Below are positions 16,728-25,006 of a stretch of 64,000 nt of DNA, one piece after another. Numbering within the stretch: position 1 is the first letter of the stretch; the number at the start of each line of letters is the position of its first letter. The translations under genes and the position numbers were made by a program. The stretch is from Microvirga lotononidis (lineage in GTDB: Bacteria > Pseudomonadota > Alphaproteobacteria > Rhizobiales > Beijerinckiaceae): positions 2,492,001 to 2,556,000 of the forward strand of contig NZ_CP141048.1 of NCBI RefSeq assembly GCF_034627025.1, read 5' to 3'. Under the pieces are notes generated by a model that did not search any database, had not been told where the DNA came from, and was given only the letters and a program-made list of their open reading frames with translations.

Positions 16728-17375
16728 CTACATGCCAGGAGCCGAATGTTTGGGCTGGCGGATGTGCAGGGCGATAAGGTCCCTGAGCCGCTGCGCGTCC
16801 CGGGCATCGAGAGCCTCGACCATGGCATGATGTTCGCGGCTCGACTGCTCGACGCGCGCCCGCGTGCTCCATTGACCGGCCAATGCGGACGACGTCCTGC
16901 TCCTCAGATCCGTCACGAGAGAGGATAGTTCCGGGTTGGAGCACAAACCGAGAAGTTCCCGATGAAAGGCGAGGTTCGCTTCGTATTGCTCCAGGACGGT
17001 GCCGTGGAGGATCATCTCGTCGAAGCTGCGGGCGAGAGCCTGAATCCGCGCGACGGCTGCGGGTGTCGCATTGGCCACGATGCTGTCGACGGCGGCCGTC
17101 TCGAGAATGACCCGGAGCTCGAGAATATGGGCCGTCTGATCGCTGTCGGGCAGGACGACATGATAGCCGCGATTGGGCACGTGCTGCACCAGCCGCTTCT
17201 GCGCGAGATAGTCGAGCGCGCGACGGATGTCGGAGCGGCCGGACCCGTAGCGATGCTCGAGGTCGATCTGCTTCAGCCACGTGCCTGGAGCGAAGGAGCC
17301 GGATCGCACGTCCCGCGCGATCAGATCGGCGACATTCATCCAGGGCTTCTTCAAGGGAGAATCCGTCGCGGTCAT
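16728..17375 (-). CDS. GntR-family regulator with FCD domain
   Basis: 215 residues. The N-terminal winged helix-turn-helix runs VADLIARDVRSGSFAPGTWL through YGSGRSDIRRALDYLAQKRLVQHVPNRGYHVV. The FCD-type all-helical ligand domain follows, with LELRVILETAAV, FHRELLGLCSNPEL and EHHAMVEALDARDAQRLRDL carrying the metal-binding histidine positions. It is divergent from the M20 amidohydrolase at 17580 and the spacer has a perfect palindrome at 17491-17502. Probably a repressor of that hydrolase and the downstream binding protein, responding to a carboxylate or amino-acid-like ligand (inference). Confidence 0.9.
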   Translation of the reverse strand: MTATDSPLKKPWMNVADLIARDVRSGSFAPGTWLKQIDLEHRYGSGRSDIRRALDYLAQKRLVQHVPNRGYHVVLPDSDQTAHILELRVILETAAVDSIVANATPAAVARIQALARSFDEMILHGTVLEQYEANLAFHRELLGLCSNPELSSLVTDLRSRTSSALAGQWSTRARVEQSSREHHAMVEALDARDAQRLRDLIALHIRQPKHSAPGM

Positions 17376-17490
17376 GTAATGTCGTCACCTCCTGCGGGAT
17401 GGCGCTGCTCTTCCTTTAGGCAGAAAGCACCGCAACCGCAAAATCATTCGCCAAGCTTCCTCTTGCGTCGCTTCCGTAGGCGTGCATCAT

Positions 17491-17502
17491 ATTGGTACCA
17501 AT
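17491..17502. promoter_or_regulatory. Candidate GntR operator
   Basis: The perfect palindrome ATTGGTACCAAT sits in the divergent spacer, 78 bases before the GTG of the amidohydrolase. Palindromes of the TTGGTnnACCAA type are common for FCD-type GntR regulators. Confidence 0.6.
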
Positions 17503-17579
17503 TTTGGTGCGCATTCAAGGAGCCTGACGGCGAGCCCTCCGGAAAGGGGCTGCAGGAAGGCGCAAGGAAAGGGCGGAGC

Positions 17580-19007
17580 GTGTCGGGAAAAAATGCCTCG
17601 GAGATCTGGGAGCTGGTCGAGGCCAAGCGGCAGGTCTTCTATGACCTCAGCGATCGGGTCTGGGACATGCCCGAGCTCAATTTCGAGGAACACCGCTCTT
17701 GTGCCGAACACGTCGCGGTCCTTGAGCAGCAGGGTTTTCGGATCACCCGCGACGTCGCCGGCATCCCGACCGCCGTCATGGGCGAGGCGGGTGAGGGCGG
17801 ACCGGTCATCGCCATCCTGGGCGAGTACGACGCCCTGCCGGGACTGAGCCAGGTTGCGGGAGTGGCCGAGCAGAAGCCGCTTGTCGCAGGCGGCAACGGT
17901 CATGGCTGCGGCCATAACCTGCTCGGCAGCGGCTCGCTCATGGCCGCGACGGCCGTGAAGGATTACCTGGAGGCTCATGGCGTCAAGGGACGCGTCCGCT
18001 ATTACGGCTGCCCGGCCGAGGAAGGCGGATCGGCCAAGGGCTTCATGGTGCGGGCGGGGGTCTTCGACGACGTCGACATCGCCATTTCCTGGCATCCCGC
18101 ACCTTTCGCCGGCGTCAACAACCCGATTTCGCTGGCCTGCAACGAGATCAACTTCCATTTCAGCGGACGGGCCTCCCACGCGGCGGCCTCGCCCCATCTG
18201 GGCCGAAGCGCGCTGGATGCGGTCGAGCTCATGAATGTCGGCGTCAATTATATGCGCGAGCATATGCCGAGCACCGCGCGCATTCATTATGCCGTCACCG
18301 ACACGGGTGGAATCGCACCGAACGTGGTGCAGGCCAAGGCGACGGTGCGCTATCTGATCCGCGCGCGCGACCTGCCTGAAATGCAGGGATTGCTCCATCG
18401 GGTGAAGAAGATCGCCGAGGGAGCAGCGCTGATGACGGAGACGTCCGTTCGCAGCGAGATCGTCAGCGGCGACGCTAACCTGGTCGGCAACACACCGCTG
18501 GAGCAGTTGATGCACCAGAACCTGGAGCGGCTCGGGCCGCCCGTCTTCGACGAGCAGGACAGGGCCTTCGCGGCCGAGATCCAGAAGACGCTCTCCGTCG
18601 AGGACATCAAGTCGTCCTTCGCGCGCTTCGGCCTGAAGCCGCGCATGGGCGTCCCTTTGTGCGATACGATCTTTCCGCCTGAGAGCGGGGATGGAACGCT
18701 CGTGGGGTCCACCGATGTCGGAACCGTCAGCTGGGTGGTGCCGACCGTTCAGATGCGCGGCGCCACCTATGCCGTCGGCACGCCCGGACATTCCTGGCAG
18801 CTCGTGGCGCAGGGCAAGGCGCCGGCCGCCCACAAGGGCATGGAGCATGCCGCGAAGGTGATGGCCGGCACGGCGGTCGATCTCCTTCTCGACCCCGCCT
18901 TGATCGACGCTGCCAAGGCCGATTTCCGCGAGCGGCTCGAGGGGACGCCCTTCGTCAACCCGATCCCGGACGACGTCGATCCGCCCGTCATGGCGAGGGA
19001 GAGTTGA
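17580..19007 (+). CDS. M20D-family amidohydrolase (AbgB-like)
   Basis: 475 residues from a GTG at 17580; the open frame extends much further upstream but would run through the divergent gntR gene. AbgB, the aminobenzoyl-glutamate hydrolase subunit, is about 480 residues. Metal-binding and catalytic elements of the M20 family are visible: GEYDALPGLS, GNGHGCGHNLLG, PAEEGGSAKGFM, and ISWHPAPF; the dimerisation domain contains FHFSGRASHAAASPHLGRSALDAVELMN. It hydrolyses an amide bond, releasing an amino acid from an acyl- or aminobenzoyl-conjugate; the exact substrate is open. No signal peptide. The amino-acid binding protein gene follows 88 bases later, suggesting uptake and hydrolysis of the same compound class. 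Confidence 0.85.
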   Translation: MSGKNASEIWELVEAKRQVFYDLSDRVWDMPELNFEEHRSCAEHVAVLEQQGFRITRDVAGIPTAVMGEAGEGGPVIAILGEYDALPGLSQVAGVAEQKPLVAGGNGHGCGHNLLGSGSLMAATAVKDYLEAHGVKGRVRYYGCPAEEGGSAKGFMVRAGVFDDVDIAISWHPAPFAGVNNPISLACNEINFHFSGRASHAAASPHLGRSALDAVELMNVGVNYMREHMPSTARIHYAVTDTGGIAPNVVQAKATVRYLIRARDLPEMQGLLHRVKKIAEGAALMTETSVRSEIVSGDANLVGNTPLEQLMHQNLERLGPPVFDEQDRAFAAEIQKTLSVEDIKSSFARFGLKPRMGVPLCDTIFPPESGDGTLVGSTDVGTVSWVVPTVQMRGATYAVGTPGHSWQLVAQGKAPAAHKGMEHAAKVMAGTAVDLLLDPALIDAAKADFRERLEGTPFVNPIPDDVDPPVMARES

Positions 19008-19095
19008 GCCCGGGCATGACGTGGCGCCTATCATTCTTCCAATCACCACACATGCGGGCGCGAAACGCCCGCCCAGTATCGAAAGAGGGACATCC

Positions 19096-19953
19096 ATGAA
19101 GACCATCGGCAAGATTTTGGCACTCGCGCTCACGGGCGCAACGCTCGCGCTTGGGACGGGCGCGATGGCGCAGGAGAAGACCTGGACGAAGGTCCGCATT
19201 GCGACGGAAGGCGCCTTCGCGCCGTGGAACTTCACCAAGCCGGACGGGACGCTCGATGGCTTCGAGATCGATCTCTACAAGGATCTCTGCAAGCGCATGA
19301 AGGTCGAGTGCACCATCGAGGCGCAGTCCTTCGACGGCATCATCCCGGCGCTGAACGCAGGCAAGTTCGATGCGATCATGGCCGGCATGTCGGCCACGGC
19401 CAAGCGCGAGGAGGTGATGGCCTTCACCCAGGCCTACGGCACGACCGGCCAGACATTCGCGGTCCTGAAGTCGAGCCCTCTCGCAACCATGCCCCTGAAC
19501 GGCAAGATCTTCTCCCTGGCCACCAATGAGGCGGGCGCCGCGGCGGCCATCGAGGAGCTGAAGCCGGTCCTGAAGGGCAAGACCATCGGCGTGCAGGGCT
19601 CCTCGATCGCCGCTAACTTCCTCGACAAGTATCTGAAGGGCACGGCGGAGATCCGGGAATACAAGACCACGGAGCAGCACGATCTCGATCTGACGGCCGG
19701 GCGCATCGATCTCATCATGGCATCGACGGCCTACCTGTCGGGCGCTGCCGCGAAGGTCGGCAACGAGGAGATGACGCTGGTCGGGCCGCGATTCCAGGGC
19801 GGCATGCTCGGACGCGGAAGCTCGGTCGGCCTGCGCAAGAGCGATCCGGAGCTGAAGGCCCTGTTCGACAAGGCCATCACCGAAGCGAAGGCCGACGGGA
19901 CGATCGAGAAGCTCTCGATGAAGTATTTCGGCTTCGACGTCACGCCGCGCTGA
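19096..19953 (+). CDS. Periplasmic amino-acid ABC transporter binding protein
   Basis: 285 residues from the ATG at 19096, preceded by AGAGGGA. The signal peptide is about 24 residues (KILALALTGATLALGTGAMAQ, cleavage after AMA). The mature part has the family-3 solute-binding pattern: VRIATEGAFAPWNFTKPDG, GFEIDLYKDLCKRMKVECTI, FDGIIPALNAGKFDAIMAGM, GVQGSSIAANFLDKYL and DLDLTAGRIDLIMAS. This is the HisJ/ArgT/ArtJ-like group for basic or polar amino acids. No permease or ATPase gene lies next to it, so it must work with a transporter encoded elsewhere or serve another role. It ends at a strong bidirectional terminator. Confidence 0.9.
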   Translation: MKTIGKILALALTGATLALGTGAMAQEKTWTKVRIATEGAFAPWNFTKPDGTLDGFEIDLYKDLCKRMKVECTIEAQSFDGIIPALNAGKFDAIMAGMSATAKREEVMAFTQAYGTTGQTFAVLKSSPLATMPLNGKIFSLATNEAGAAAAIEELKPVLKGKTIGVQGSSIAANFLDKYLKGTAEIREYKTTEQHDLDLTAGRIDLIMASTAYLSGAAAKVGNEEMTLVGPRFQGGMLGRGSSVGLRKSDPELKALFDKAITEAKADGTIEKLSMKYFGFDVTPR

Positions 19954-19968
19954 GACCTCTCCAAGATT

Positions 19969-20002
19969 CCGGTGCCGGAACCCCGAGCGGTTCCGGCACC
20001 GG
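19969..20002. terminator. Bidirectional terminator hairpin
   Basis: Perfect 14-base arms (CCGGTGCCGGAACC and its complement) flank a 6-base loop, between the convergent binding-protein gene and hmgR. It is symmetrical and can serve both strands, although the T tract is weak. Confidence 0.7.
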
Positions 20003-20008
20003 CTCCCT

Positions 20009-20443
20009 TCAGTCTGCGCCGAAAATGCGTTCGAGCCGCTCCAGCACCTTGAGGAGCGGCTTGGCCTCCGGGCCGAGCTCGTCCAGGATGCGGCGCTCGA
20101 ACGCCACCGCTTTCGGGATGATATCGAGATAGACCTTCCGGCCGAGCGCCGTGAGGGTCAGGATTTCCTCCCGTCTGTCCTCCTCGCTCTCGCGGCGCTT
20201 GAGCCAGCGCCTCTCCTCCAGGGCGCGCACGGCGCGGCTCACCTTGGTCTTGTGCATGGCCGAGTGCCGGCCGATGGCCTTGGCGCCCATTTCCTCGAAC
20301 TGTCCAAGGGTTGCCAGCACCCGCCATTCCGGAATCGTCAGGTCGTGATGGGGGCCGTAGACGGAGCGGAAATCCTGCGAGACCGCCGAGGCGATCCGGT
20401 TGAGCCGGTAGGGCAGGAATTGTTCGAGCTGGAGTTTGGCCAT
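20009..20443 (-). CDS. hmgR: MarR-family regulator of the homogentisate pathway
   Basis: 144 residues from the ATG at 20443; the longer frame from 20485 would cover the operator. MarR winged-helix elements: FLPYRLNRIASAVSQDF, LTIPEWRVLATLG, AIGRHSAMHKTKVSRAVRALEERRWL and the wing RRESEEDRREEILTLTALG. It is divergent from hmgA with a 59-base spacer, and an inverted repeat in the spacer overlaps both promoters. Probably represses hmgA-fahA-maiA until homogentisate or a related acid is present (inference from position). The symbol is a convention for regulators in this place, not proof of orthology. Confidence 0.82.
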   Translation of the reverse strand: MAKLQLEQFLPYRLNRIASAVSQDFRSVYGPHHDLTIPEWRVLATLGQFEEMGAKAIGRHSAMHKTKVSRAVRALEERRWLKRRESEEDRREEILTLTALGRKVYLDIIPKAVAFERRILDELGPEAKPLLKVLERLERIFGAD

Positions 20444-20450
20444 GGCGTTG

Positions 20451-20485
20451 TTGGTTACAAAATAGACAGTTACAGTTGTGACCAA
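20451..20485. promoter_or_regulatory. Candidate MarR operator between hmgR and hmgA
   Basis: Inverted repeat TTGGTTACAA (20451-20460) and TTGTGACCAA (20476-20485), one mismatch, 15 bases apart. It lies directly between the divergent starts and so could block both. Confidence 0.6.
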
Positions 20486-20502
20486 TTGTGGAGGTCACGA
20501 CC

Positions 20503-21861
20503 ATGAATGTCCAGAATCCATCCCTGAAAGGCCAAGCCGCCGAACGGCTGGAGAGCGCCATCCAGCCCGGCTACATGTCCGGTTTCGGCAACGGCTTCGA
20601 GACCGAGGCTCTGCCCGGGGCGCTCCCCATCGGTCGGAACTCGCCCCAGAAATGCTCCTACGGCCTCTATGCCGAGCAGCTCTCCGGGTCGCCCTTCACC
20701 GCGCCGCGCACGACCAACGAGCGCTCCTGGCTCTACCGCATCCGCCCGACGGTCACCCATTGGGGCGAGTTCCAGAAGGCCGATATCGGCCTCTGGCGCA
20801 CGGCGCCGGCCGTCGAGGTGGAGATCCCGATCGCGCCCATGCGCTGGAGCCCCATCCCGCTGCCCGAGGAGAGCGTCTCGTTCCTCGAAGGCGTGCGCAC
20901 CATCACCACGGCGGGCGATGCCGGCAGCCAAGCCGGCATGGGCGCCCATGTCTATCTCATCACCCGCTCCATGGTGGACGAGTACTTCTACAATGCCGAC
21001 GGCGAGATGCTGTTCGTGCCGCAGCAGGGCGATGTGCGCCTGTGGACGGAGTTCGGCATCATCGACATCGAGCCGGGCGAGATCGCCGTGATCCCGCGTG
21101 GCGTGAAGATCCGGGTCGAGCTCCCGAACGGGCCGGCACGGGGATATTTCTGCGAGAATTACGGCGGCGCCTTCACGCTCCCAGAGCGCGGGCCCATCGG
21201 GGCCAATTGCCTCGCCAACCCGCGCGATTTCCTCACGCCCGTCGCGGCCTACGAGGACAAGGACGCGCCCTCCAAGATGTACGTGAAGTGGGGCGGCTCG
21301 CTGTGGGTCGCCGACATGGATCACTCGCCTCTCGACGTGGTGGCGTGGCACGGCAACTACGCGCCGTACAAGTACGACCTGCGGCGCTACTCGCCGGTGG
21401 GCCCGATCCTCTACGATCACGCCGACCCGTCGATCTTCACCGTGCTGACGTCGCCGTCGGAGACGCCCGGCACCGCCAACATCGACTTCGTGATCTTCCC
21501 GGACCGCTGGCTCGTGGCGGAGAACACCTTCCGGCCGCCGTGGTACCACATGAACGTGATGAGCGAGTTCATGGGGCTGATCTACGGCGTCTACGACGCC
21601 AAGACCGGGGGCGGCTTCGTGCCGGGCGGCATGTCGCTCCACAACACCATGCTGCCGCACGGTCCCGACATGGACGCGTTCGAGAAGGCGAGCAACGTGG
21701 AGCTGAAGCCGCACCGGCTCGAAGGCACCTTGGCCTTCATGTTCGAGACCCGCTTCCCGCAGAAGGTGACGGCGTTCGCCGCGGGCACCGAGTCGCTGCA
21801 GAAGGATTATGGCGCTTACGGCCATAAGCTGAAGAAGCACTTCAACCCGAACCAGCGCTGA
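20503..21861 (+). CDS. hmgA: Homogentisate 1,2-dioxygenase
   Basis: 452 residues from the ATG at 20503, 8 bases after GGAGG. Opens the aromatic ring of homogentisate to maleylacetoacetate in tyrosine/phenylalanine breakdown, using Fe(II) and O2 in the cytoplasm. The sequence follows the family throughout: [81 protein letters not shown] and the iron-ligand region [15 protein letters not shown]. Length is normal (430-460). The stop overlaps the fahA start (TGATG), so the genes are translationally coupled. Confidence 0.97.
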   Translation: MNVQNPSLKGQAAERLESAIQPGYMSGFGNGFETEALPGALPIGRNSPQKCSYGLYAEQLSGSPFTAPRTTNERSWLYRIRPTVTHWGEFQKADIGLWRTAPAVEVEIPIAPMRWSPIPLPEESVSFLEGVRTITTAGDAGSQAGMGAHVYLITRSMVDEYFYNADGEMLFVPQQGDVRLWTEFGIIDIEPGEIAVIPRGVKIRVELPNGPARGYFCENYGGAFTLPERGPIGANCLANPRDFLTPVAAYEDKDAPSKMYVKWGGSLWVADMDHSPLDVVAWHGNYAPYKYDLRRYSPVGPILYDHADPSIFTVLTSPSETPGTANIDFVIFPDRWLVAENTFRPPWYHMNVMSEFMGLIYGVYDAKTGGGFVPGGMSLHNTMLPHGPDMDAFEKASNVELKPHRLEGTLAFMFETRFPQKVTAFAAGTESLQKDYGAYGHKLKKHFNPNQR

Positions 21862-23177
21862 TGGGAACGATGACTGTGCTCGATCACACGCATGACCCGA
21901 AGCGTCAAAGCTTCGTGCCCTCGGCCAACGGCCATCCGGACTTCCCGATCCAGAACCTGCCGCTGGGCGTCTTCAGTCCCGGCGACGGTGCTCCGCGAGG
22001 AGGGGTGGCCATCGGCGACAGGATCCTCGATCTCACGGAGGCTCTCGCGGCCGGTCTCTTCACAGGCGCGGCCGCCAAGGCGGCGGAGGCCGCGTCAGGT
22101 TCCGCGCTCAACGCCTTTCTGGCGCTTGGAGCCGGAGCGCGGCAGGCGTTGCGCTTGCGGCTGTCCGATCTGCTGGCTCAGGGCAGCCCGGAGCAGAGCA
22201 AGGTGGAGACGTGTCTGCACGATGCCGCCGACTGCACATCGCACCTGCCGGCGCGCATCGGCGACTACACAGACTTTTACGTCGGCATTCACCACGCCAC
22301 CAATATCGGCAAGCAGTTCCGCCCGGACAATCCGCTGCTGCCGAACTATAAATACGTGCCCATCGGCTATCATGGCCGGGTCTCGTCCATCCGCCCGTCC
22401 GGCGTGCCCGTGCGCCGCCCGCGGGGTCAGGCGAAGCCTGCGGATGCTGCAGTTCCGGGTTTCGGTCCGAGCCAGCGGCTCGACTACGAGCTGGAGCTCG
22501 GCGTCTGGGTCGGGCCCGGCAACGACCTCGGCACGCCGATCGGCATCGCCGAGGCGTCCGGCCATGTCGGCGGCTATTGCCTCCTGAACGATTGGTCGTC
22601 TCGCGACATCCAGGCCTGGGAGTACCAGCCGCTGGGACCGTTTCTCTCCAAGAGCTTCGGCAGCACCATCTCGACCTGGATCGTCACGCCGGAAGCGATG
22701 GCGCCGTTCCGGATCGCTCAGCCGAAGCGACCGGAGGGCGACCCTGCGCCCTTGCCTTACCTGCTCGACGAGGCCGATCAGCGCGAGGGCGCGTTCGACC
22801 TGGAACTCGAGGTCCTGCTCCTCACGCCGGGCTTGCGGGACAAGGGCCTGAAGCCGCACCGGCTCGCCGTGTCGAATGCGCGTCACATGTACTGGACCGT
22901 GGCGCAGATGATCGCGCACCACACCAGCAACGGCTGCAATCTTCAGCCGGGCGACCTGCTGGGCACAGGAACGCTCTCGGGGCCTGACCGGGAGAGCTGC
23001 GGCAGCATTCTCGAGACGACGCTCGGCGGCAAGAACCCGGTCGTGCTCGCCTCCGGTGAGGAGCGGCGCTTCCTGGAAGACGGCGACGAGGTGATCCTGC
23101 GGGCCCGCGGCCGCCGCGAGGGTTGCGCTCCGATCGGCTTCGGCGAGTGCCGGGCCGTGATCCTGCCTGCGCTCTGA
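21861..23177 (+). CDS. fahA: Fumarylacetoacetase
   Basis: 438 residues; hydrolyses fumarylacetoacetate to fumarate and acetoacetate, the last step of tyrosine breakdown. N-terminal SH3-like part with FPIQNLPLGVFSP and RGGVAIGDRILDLTEAL. The catalytic FAH fold has DYTDFYVGIHHATNIGKQFR, the metal-ligand region RLDYELELGVWVGPGND, LLNDWSSRDIQAWEYQPLGP and FLSKSFGSTISTWIV, and GDLLGTGTLSGPD. Length matches the family (about 420-440). It is the second gene of hmgA-fahA-maiA, starting inside the hmgA stop. Confidence 0.96.
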   Translation: MGTMTVLDHTHDPKRQSFVPSANGHPDFPIQNLPLGVFSPGDGAPRGGVAIGDRILDLTEALAAGLFTGAAAKAAEAASGSALNAFLALGAGARQALRLRLSDLLAQGSPEQSKVETCLHDAADCTSHLPARIGDYTDFYVGIHHATNIGKQFRPDNPLLPNYKYVPIGYHGRVSSIRPSGVPVRRPRGQAKPADAAVPGFGPSQRLDYELELGVWVGPGNDLGTPIGIAEASGHVGGYCLLNDWSSRDIQAWEYQPLGPFLSKSFGSTISTWIVTPEAMAPFRIAQPKRPEGDPAPLPYLLDEADQREGAFDLELEVLLLTPGLRDKGLKPHRLAVSNARHMYWTVAQMIAHHTSNGCNLQPGDLLGTGTLSGPDRESCGSILETTLGGKNPVVLASGEERRFLEDGDEVILRARGRREGCAPIGFGECRAVILPAL

Positions 23178-23186
23178 GGTATTCCT

Positions 23187-23822
23187 ATGAAGCTCTATAC
23201 CTACTGGAGGTCCACCTCCTCCTATCGCGTGCGGATCGCTCTGGCCTTGAAGAACATCGAGGCCGAGCAGGCCTTCATTCACCTCGTCCGTAACGGAGGC
23301 GAGCAGAACGCACCCGCCTATCGCGCCATCAATCCGCAAGGCCGCGTGCCGGCTCTTGCTCTCGATGCGCAGAACGTCGTCACTCAATCTCCTGCGATCC
23401 TGGAATATCTGGAGGAGGCTTATCCGGATCCCGCGTTGCTTCCATCCGACCTCGTCCACCGGGCGAAGGTGCGCGCCGTTGCCGCGATCATCGGCTGCGA
23501 CATCCATCCCCTGCACAATGTCGGTCCGCTCAATCACCTGAGACAGAAGTTCGAGCGCTCAGAGCAGGACGTGACGGGCTGGATCGCCACATGGGTGGGG
23601 CAGGGGTTTGCCGCCGTCGAAGCGCTGATCGGAGATGACGGCTTCTGCTTCGGGCCCGAACCCGGCATGGCGGATGTCTATCTGGTGCCTCAGCTCTACG
23701 CGGCGCGACGGTTCAACGTGCCTCTGGAATCCTATCCCCGCATCCTTCGGGTGGAAAAACTCGCCGCCGAGCACGAGGCCTTCCGGAAAGCGCACCCATC
23801 CGCTCAGCCGGATGCGGAGTAG
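23187..23822 (+). CDS. maiA: Maleylacetoacetate isomerase (zeta-class glutathione transferase)
   Basis: 211 residues. Isomerises maleylacetoacetate to fumarylacetoacetate with glutathione, between HmgA and FahA. The zeta-class N-terminus is TYWRSTSSYRVRIALALK with the catalytic Ser-rich motif, followed by INPQGRVPALAL and the glutathione-contacting TQSPAILEYLEEAYPDPALLP. The C-terminal helical domain carries CDIHPLHNVGPLNHL and FCFGPEPGMADVYLVPQLYAARRF. It starts 9 bases after fahA and ends the operon; a strong hairpin follows at 23963. Confidence 0.95.
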   Translation: MKLYTYWRSTSSYRVRIALALKNIEAEQAFIHLVRNGGEQNAPAYRAINPQGRVPALALDAQNVVTQSPAILEYLEEAYPDPALLPSDLVHRAKVRAVAAIIGCDIHPLHNVGPLNHLRQKFERSEQDVTGWIATWVGQGFAAVEALIGDDGFCFGPEPGMADVYLVPQLYAARRFNVPLESYPRILRVEKLAAEHEAFRKAHPSAQPDAE

Positions 23823-23895
23823 TTTTCCGGTCTCGGAAGCCGCCACTCGTCCTCTGGCTCTGATCCCCACCCTGTCATGGCTCCCGCCACGCCAC

Positions 23896-24003
23896 GTCAT
23901 GGCCGGGCTCGTCCCCGCCATCCCGATACGATGAGGCACGGCGCTTCAGTTCATCGGGATCACCGGCACGGGTCCCCGGAACAAGTCCGGGGACCCGTGC
24001 CGG
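23896..24003. repeat. Palindromic intergenic repeat, copy A, with perfect 18-bp hairpin
   Basis: Begins with the GTCATGGCCGGGCTCGTCCC block shared with copies at 24375 and 24597. Its right half carries perfect 18-base arms (23963-23980 and 23986-24003, starting CCGGCACGGG) around ACAAG. It could end hmgA-fahA-maiA transcription, though no T tract follows. Confidence 0.6.
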
Positions 24004-24044
24004 AGCGGGTGTGGACAGCGTGATGTTATGTTCTCACTTTGTTC

Positions 24045-24073
24045 TTGACAGGGGGATGAACCTTGGCTATATC
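24045..24073 (+). promoter_or_regulatory. Strong sigma-70-type promoter in the intergenic island
   Basis: TTGACA (24045-24050), a 17-base spacer and TATATC (24068-24073). The -35 box matches the consensus exactly and the -10 box 5 of 6. No protein gene follows within 900 bases, so it probably drives an RNA starting near 24080. Confidence 0.6.
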
Positions 24074-24079
24074 GTTACC

Positions 24080-24326
24080 CATCCCCGCCTGACGAGGGGC
24101 GCGCTCGCGAGGCGTCGCAGTTGTGGGGTGGGGAACGGTCCTGCCGCAGGTCTCGCACACCTGCGACGGGAGGCCCTTGGCAGCCCTGTGCTGGTCCAAG
24201 TCTAAACGCCTAAAAGTACCGTGCGGGACGAGCAGTTCGGCTCTTCCATTCTCACTCACAAGCGAGCCGGGCTGCCCGACACGCCACCCTCGATCTCCTG
24301 ACAGGCTCGCAGCGCAAGCTGCGGGC
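24080..24326 (+). ncRNA. Candidate structured small RNA
   Basis: Region downstream of the promoter at 24045. It can fold: CGTCGCAG near 24113 pairs with CTGCGACG near 24163, enclosing a GCAGGT/ACCTGC hairpin. Near the end, GCTCGCAGC (24305-24313) pairs with GCTGCGGGC (24318-24326) through a GCAA tetraloop. The 3' end is a guess and no known RNA family was recognised. Confidence 0.35.
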
Positions 24327-24374
24327 CCCAAGGTGCTGCTCTTTGACAGGAAACCATCACCAGGCACCCACCCT

Positions 24375-24462
24375 GTCATGGCCGGCCTCGTGCCGGCCAT
24401 CCCGATACGGTGAGGCGCGGCGCCATTCGGATCGGGATCACCGGCACAAGGCCGGTGATGAC
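24375..24462. repeat. Palindromic intergenic repeat, copy B
   Basis: Imperfect palindrome of about 88 bases whose left arm starts GTCATGGCCGGCCTCGTGCC and whose right arm ends GGCCGGTGATGAC. Same family as 23896 and 24597. Confidence 0.65.
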
Positions 24463-24491
24463 GTCGTGGGTGGTCCTGGCCGTGCGGTGGT

Positions 24492-24587
24492 GTCATCCCC
24501 GACGAGCGGAGCGAGGGAAGGGGATCCACGATCAAGCGTCGAGCCATGGATTCCCTTCCCCTCCGCTGCGCTCCGGCCGGGAATGAC
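24492..24587. repeat. Second type of long palindromic intergenic repeat
   Basis: About 96 bases from GTCATCCCCGACGAGCGGAG to GGCCGGGAATGAC. The arms contain GGAAGGGGATCC and the near-complementary GGATTCCCTTCCCC. A distinct family from its neighbours; only one copy is seen here. Confidence 0.6.
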
Positions 24588-24596
24588 AACCACGTC

Positions 24597-24685
24597 GTCA
24601 TGGCCGGCCGTGTGCCGTCCGTCCCGATCCGATCAGGCTCAGCGTTTCAGGCTGTCGCGATCACCGGGACGAGCCCGGTGATGAC
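24597..24685. repeat. Palindromic intergenic repeat, copy C
   Basis: About 89 bases, left arm GTCATGGCCGGCCGTGTGCC, right arm ending GAGCCCGGTGATGAC. More diverged in the middle than copies A and B. Confidence 0.6.
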
Positions 24686-24725
24686 GTGGAGAGTTACAGC
24701 CGCACCGGCGAGACTAAAGTCGGGA

Positions 24726-24750
24726 ATTCGTCTATTGCAAACGCGTTCGC
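24726..24750. promoter_or_regulatory. Operator-like sequence upstream of livK
   Basis: A 25-base sequence starting ATTCG and ending ACGCGTTCGC, matching 19 of 25 positions of the sequence at 30801-30825 before the SDR gene. Probable IclR-regulator site (inference). Confidence 0.4.
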
Positions 24751-25006
24751 TGTGAGCTACGACTATCAGCAAGCTCTGACACAAGAGCGGCCAAGAAAAC
24801 GCAGTAGGAGAGAAGCGTCCTCATGCCGAGAACGGCGATGCTTGCGCTGTCGCGGCCGGCATGCGCGGGAAGAACTCCGCGCCGCTCCTCCCTTTCGTTC
24901 GACTTTCGACAACCGGCAGGTTCTTGCCGAGCTGAAAAAGCCTTGAGCGGGGGCGCGCGACCGGCGTTGCGCCCGCAGCAATCGCACCCTTGAGGGAAGG
25001 AACACC

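Larger units (their letters stand above)
23823..25006. other. Gene-free intergenic island with palindromic repeats and candidate RNA
   Basis: Almost 1.2 kb without a convincing protein gene between maiA and livK. It holds four long palindromic repeats (listed separately), a very strong promoter at 24045 with a probable small RNA, and an operator-like sequence at 24726 that belongs to the livK promoter. The open frames crossing it have no family pattern and no ribosome site. Confidence 0.6.

Noticed and set aside
16962..17579. N-terminal extension of the amidohydrolase frame
   Set aside because: It would run antisense through the GntR gene and its operator; the 475-residue product from the GTG at 17580 already matches the family length.
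24026..24601. 191-codon minus-strand frame across the intergenic island, with a CETCGRTVPHP segment
   Set aside because: It spans palindromic repeats and opposes the strong promoter, and has no ribosome site. The Cys pair alone is not enough to call a zinc-ribbon protein, and coding potential could not be tested.
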